From: JAIBJN01 sp963699495
Lineage (GTDB): Bacteria > Actinomycetota > Thermoleophilia > Gaiellales > Gaiellaceae
Direction: 5' to 3'
NCBI GenBank assembly: GCA_963699495.1
Contig: CAVOUB010000008.1
Span: forward strand, 124,001-188,000
Length of the DNA: 64,000 nt
The notes under the pieces were generated by a model, which saw only the letters and a list, made by a program, of their open reading frames with translations, did no database searches and was not told where the DNA came from. Of this stretch, positions 61,859 through 64,000 are shown one piece after another (within the stretch, counting starts at the first letter, position 1; every line of letters begins with the position of its first letter). A program made the translations under genes and the position numbers.

Positions 61859-62500
61859 TCAGCGAGTGGTACCACGGATTCGCACGTGCAGGTGGTTGTC
61901 GTGGTTCCCCAGCACCTGCACGACACCGTGCGGCCCCGTGAAGCCGGTGTTCGGGCCGACGTAGACGAGCTCCGCCCCCGCGGCCACGAATCGGTCGACG
62001 AGGTCCTGGGCCAGAAGGCGGTCGATTTGCCAGACGAACGTCGGCGGACGCTCCCGCCGGTCGACCCGCGGGTAGTAGACGTCCACGTCGAGCCCGTTCT
62101 GGTGCGTGGCATGAACGGTCCCGAAGGGACCGCCCCGCGGCCGGCTGAGGTCGCCGATCCCGACGCGGGGCGCCCCGGGATGAGCCAGCGCGTACCCGTG
62201 GACGACCCGGAGGACGACGCGGACCAGCCGGTCGGTGCCCCAGCGGCGCCCGGCCCGGTTCGGCCGGCGGTGGAGAACAGGGTCCCAGGTGAAGAACTCC
62301 CCGCCTTCGGCCGGAACCCGCACGCCCCGCACGAGCCGGCCGTCGGACGGGGTGCCGAGCGCGACGGAGCGGGCCCAGACGGGGGCCGCGAAATGCATCG
62401 GCTCCCGCGCGACAGGCGCCCCGGCACCCGTGTCCAGGAACGCTGCCGCAGGCCCCGATGGCGCGAGCGCGACGGCAAGCGTTACAAGGACGATGCGCAC
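61859..62500 (-). CDS. Penicillin-insensitive murein endopeptidase-like protein (MepA/LAS fold)
   Basis: Exported 213-aa protein with a signal peptide (VRIVLVTLAVALAP to AAAF). The LAS metallopeptidase zinc site is visible: His and Asp in THQNGLDVDVYYP, and the later His pair in NHDNHLHVRI. GTDRLVRVVLRVVHGYA and RPRGGPFGTVHATHQNG match MepA-type D-alanyl-meso-diaminopimelyl endopeptidases, so it probably trims peptidoglycan cross-links. The start is GTG 62500 or TTG 62503. It is divergent from an M14 peptidase gene also suited to wall peptides. Confidence 0.82.
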   Translation of the reverse strand: MRIVLVTLAVALAPSGPAAAFLDTGAGAPVAREPMHFAAPVWARSVALGTPSDGRLVRGVRVPAEGGEFFTWDPVLHRRPNRAGRRWGTDRLVRVVLRVVHGYALAHPGAPRVGIGDLSRPRGGPFGTVHATHQNGLDVDVYYPRVDRRERPPTFVWQIDRLLAQDLVDRFVAAGAELVYVGPNTGFTGPHGVVQVLGNHDNHLHVRIRGTTR

Positions 62501-62571
62501 CAACGGGACTACGGCGAAGGGCCCAAGCCGGGTCCGGGACCCCCGGGCGAGCTCGTACCGTACGCCTCACG

Positions 62572-63267
62572 ATGGGCGCCGCCTGGCTCACAGCCGCTCT
62601 CCTCGCCGCACTCTCGCCCGCCCAGTCCACGCAGGAGTGGCACGGCGTGCTCGGCTACTCGGAGCGCGGCCGGCCGATCCGCGTCCACCGCTTCGGCGAC
62701 TTCTCGAGCCCTCGGAAGATCCTCGTCTTCGGCTGCATCCACGGGGACGAGTGCGAGGGGATCGACATCACGAGGCGCCTGGCACGGGGCGCGCTTCCCG
62801 CAGGTCTCGACCTCTGGATCGTCCACAACCTGAACCCGGACGGGACTCGGCTGGGCGTCAGGGTGAACGGACGGGGCGTCGACCTCAACCGCAACTTCGG
62901 CTCCGAGTGGATCCCGATCGGGAGCCGGTGGGACCCGCAGTACTCAGGCCCGCAACCCTGGTCCGAGCGCGAGACGCGTCTGGCCAGGCGGCTCGTCCTG
63001 CGCGTGCGGCCCGACGTGACGATCTGGTACCACCAGCCGCAGGCCGTCGTGCGCGCCTGGGGCGGAAGCGTGACGAAGGCCCGGCGGTATGCACGGCTCG
63101 CCGGCGAGCCCTACCGCTCCATCCGCTGGCTGCACGGGACGGCGCCCAACTGGCAGAACCACCGCTTCCCGGGCGCGTCGTCGTTCGTCGTCGAGCTCCC
63201 GCGCGGCGCGCTCGGCCCCGCGGCCGCCGCCCGCCACGCCCGGGCCGTCCGCCTCCTCCTCCGCTAG
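62572..63267 (+). CDS. M14 zinc carboxypeptidase, MpaA-like
   Basis: A 231-aa M14-family metallopeptidase. Zinc ligands His57 and Glu60 in GCIHGDECEG, substrate-binding NPDG and NRNFG, the third-ligand region WYHQPQ, and the catalytic Glu in SFVVELPRG are visible. The short length and HGDE motif match MpaA-type murein peptide amidases that release diaminopimelate from wall peptides. The ATG at 62572 gives a short N-terminal hydrophobic stretch (WLTAALLAALSPAQS), suggesting export. Neighbouring MepA-like gene supports a wall-recycling role. Its stop shares CTAG with the zinc-ribbon gene. Confidence 0.87.
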   Translation: MGAAWLTAALLAALSPAQSTQEWHGVLGYSERGRPIRVHRFGDFSSPRKILVFGCIHGDECEGIDITRRLARGALPAGLDLWIVHNLNPDGTRLGVRVNGRGVDLNRNFGSEWIPIGSRWDPQYSGPQPWSERETRLARRLVLRVRPDVTIWYHQPQAVVRAWGGSVTKARRYARLAGEPYRSIRWLHGTAPNWQNHRFPGASSFVVELPRGALGPAAAARHARAVRLLLR

Positions 63268-63584
63268 CCGGCGGCCGTGTCGGCCACCCTCGCCGTCTCG
63301 GCGAGGAAGCGCGCGAGCCGCTCGGCCTCGTCGTCGGTGAGCGAGACCGCCGCCTCGGCCCGCTGCGTCTGCACTCCCCCGCCCCAGACGCTGAAGCGCA
63401 CGTGGCGCGCCTCCTCGCTCTCGCCGAGATAGCGCGAGACCCGGAGCGCCTTGGACGCATCGGCCTCGACGAGGGGATGGCCCGCGAAGAACTCGACGAT
63501 CTTCGTCCGCTGGGCTGCCCCGCACCAGGGGCAGAAGCGGAACCGCTCCTCGACCTCTCCCCGGCAGCTCGAGCACGCCGACAT
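63264..63584 (-). CDS. Small zinc-ribbon protein
   Basis: A 106-aa protein whose N-terminus is a zinc ribbon with Cys4, Cys7, Cys18 and Cys21 (CSSC and CPWC). The remainder is a small alpha/beta domain (KIVEFFAGHPLVEADASKAL, VRFSVWGGGVQTQRAEAAVSLT). No specific function can be assigned; such proteins often bind nucleic acid or partners. Its start is ATG 63584, divergent from the ECF sigma gene by about 100 nt. Confidence 0.75.
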   Translation of the reverse strand: MSACSSCRGEVEERFRFCPWCGAAQRTKIVEFFAGHPLVEADASKALRVSRYLGESEEARHVRFSVWGGGVQTQRAEAAVSLTDDEAERLARFLAETARVADTAAG

Positions 63585-63672
63585 GGCCCGGCTAGCCTAC
63601 GACCGCCGCGGGACCTCCGCAAGGCGGCCGGCCGTATCCGTCGACGATGGACCGGATCGTGGCACACGCTCG

Positions 63673-63678
63673 TATAGT
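63673..63678 (+). promoter_or_regulatory. -10 box TATAGT ahead of the ECF sigma gene
   Basis: TATAGT ends 9 nt before the ATG at 63688, again placing transcription start at or near the start codon. Confidence 0.45.
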
Positions 63679-63687
63679 CGGCACGCG

Positions 63688-64000
63688 ATGGCGGGCGCCG
63701 GCCGCGACGAGCGTGCCTGGGTGCGCGGCGCCCAGGCTGGGTCAGCCTCCGATTTCGAGGCTCTTTTCCGCGCTCACTGGCCGCGCGCCTATCGGGCCGC
63801 CTACCTCGTCGTGCACGATGCCGCCGGGGCCGAGGACGTGGCCCAGGAAGCCTTCCTCGCCGCGGTGCGCGCCCTCGACCGCTTCGACAGCGCGCGGCCG
63901 TTCGGGCCCTGGCTGCACCGCATCGTCGTCAACCGGGCGATCGACTGGGCGCGGGCGCGCGCCCTGCGGCGCGAAGTGGGCGCCGGCGAGACGATCGCAG
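63688..64000 (+). CDS. ECF-family RNA polymerase sigma factor (3' end beyond window)
   Basis: The first 104 codons of an ECF sigma factor. Region 2 is clear: SDFEALFRAHWPRAYRAAYLV, AGAEDVAQEAFLAAVRALDRFD and FGPWLHRIVVNRAIDWARARA, with the DVAQEAF and PWLHRI elements for core and -10 binding. The window ends before region 4. No anti-sigma gene is visible upstream; one would be expected downstream. Divergence from the zinc-ribbon gene leaves a short intergenic region with a TATAGT box. Confidence 0.9.
   Translation, partial: MAGAGRDERAWVRGAQAGSASDFEALFRAHWPRAYRAAYLVVHDAAGAEDVAQEAFLAAVRALDRFDSARPFGPWLHRIVVNRAIDWARARALRREVGAGETIA

Overview
The window is about 64 kb of very GC-rich bacterial chromosome with dense genes, many GTG starts and many 4-nt gene overlaps. 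Gene content and style point to an actinobacterium, most likely a deep-branching, little-cultured lineage of the Thermoleophilia/Gaiellales type. That placement is an inference from Sec-exported RTX-repeat proteins, MpaA/MepA-like wall peptidases, DUF4389, an Nei2-type glycosylase, MeaB, and promoters placed so that mRNAs look leaderless. I saw no rRNA, tRNA, CRISPR array, integrase or intact transposase.

Layout. 1-10.4 kb: the 3' part of a giant surface protein made of Ig-like repeats, with an FN3-like domain, a PASTA domain and a C-terminal membrane anchor. 10.4-19.6 kb: mixed housekeeping (TauE/SafE transporter, cobalamin adenosyltransferase, LolA/LprG-like lipoprotein, HD-GYP response regulator, 3-hydroxyacyl-CoA dehydrogenase, thiolase, M48 protease, DUF4389 protein). 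19.57-25.8 kb: a complete trp operon, trpL-E-G-D-(C-F)-B-A, with a recognisable promoter, a Trp-rich leader peptide and an intrinsic terminator, and a REP-like palindromic insertion between trpD and trpCF. 26-28 kb: two exported RTX-like proteins. 28-39 kb: branched-chain acyl-CoA catabolism (mccB, a hydratase, mccA, acyl-CoA dehydrogenase) mixed with pdxH, pepA, a DapA-like lyase, a FSR-type MFS transporter and a Trp/Cys-rich exported protein. 39-45 kb: winged-helix and DUF72 proteins, a frameshifted orphan contractile-tail tube gene, then ilvA-meaB-hisC. 46-54.7 kb: a ggt operon, a SnoaL-ftsZ-parA cluster in which FtsZ carries a long disordered N-terminal extension, an agmatinase-like gene, and an uncharacterised run next to nei2. 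54.8-64 kb: an Lhr helicase, an HhH-GPD protein, a second acyl-CoA dehydrogenase, wall peptidases, and the start of an ECF sigma factor.

How genes fit together. mccA/mccB, the hydratase and the two acyl-CoA dehydrogenases fit leucine/isovalerate breakdown. The adenosyltransferase and MeaB serve B12-dependent methylmalonyl-CoA mutase, which is not in the window. The trp operon is probably controlled both by feedback on TrpE and by transcription attenuation. Lhr, Nei2 and the HhH-GPD protein form a repair neighbourhood.

Data caveat. At least eleven single-base indels break otherwise good genes (near 1612, 1706, 1851, 1960, 5073, 15140, 15188, 45025, 45380 and 58303, plus a cluster at 41310-41740). 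Because hisC and lhr are among them, I read most as sequence or assembly errors rather than decay. The dense cluster in the tail-tube gene could be either.
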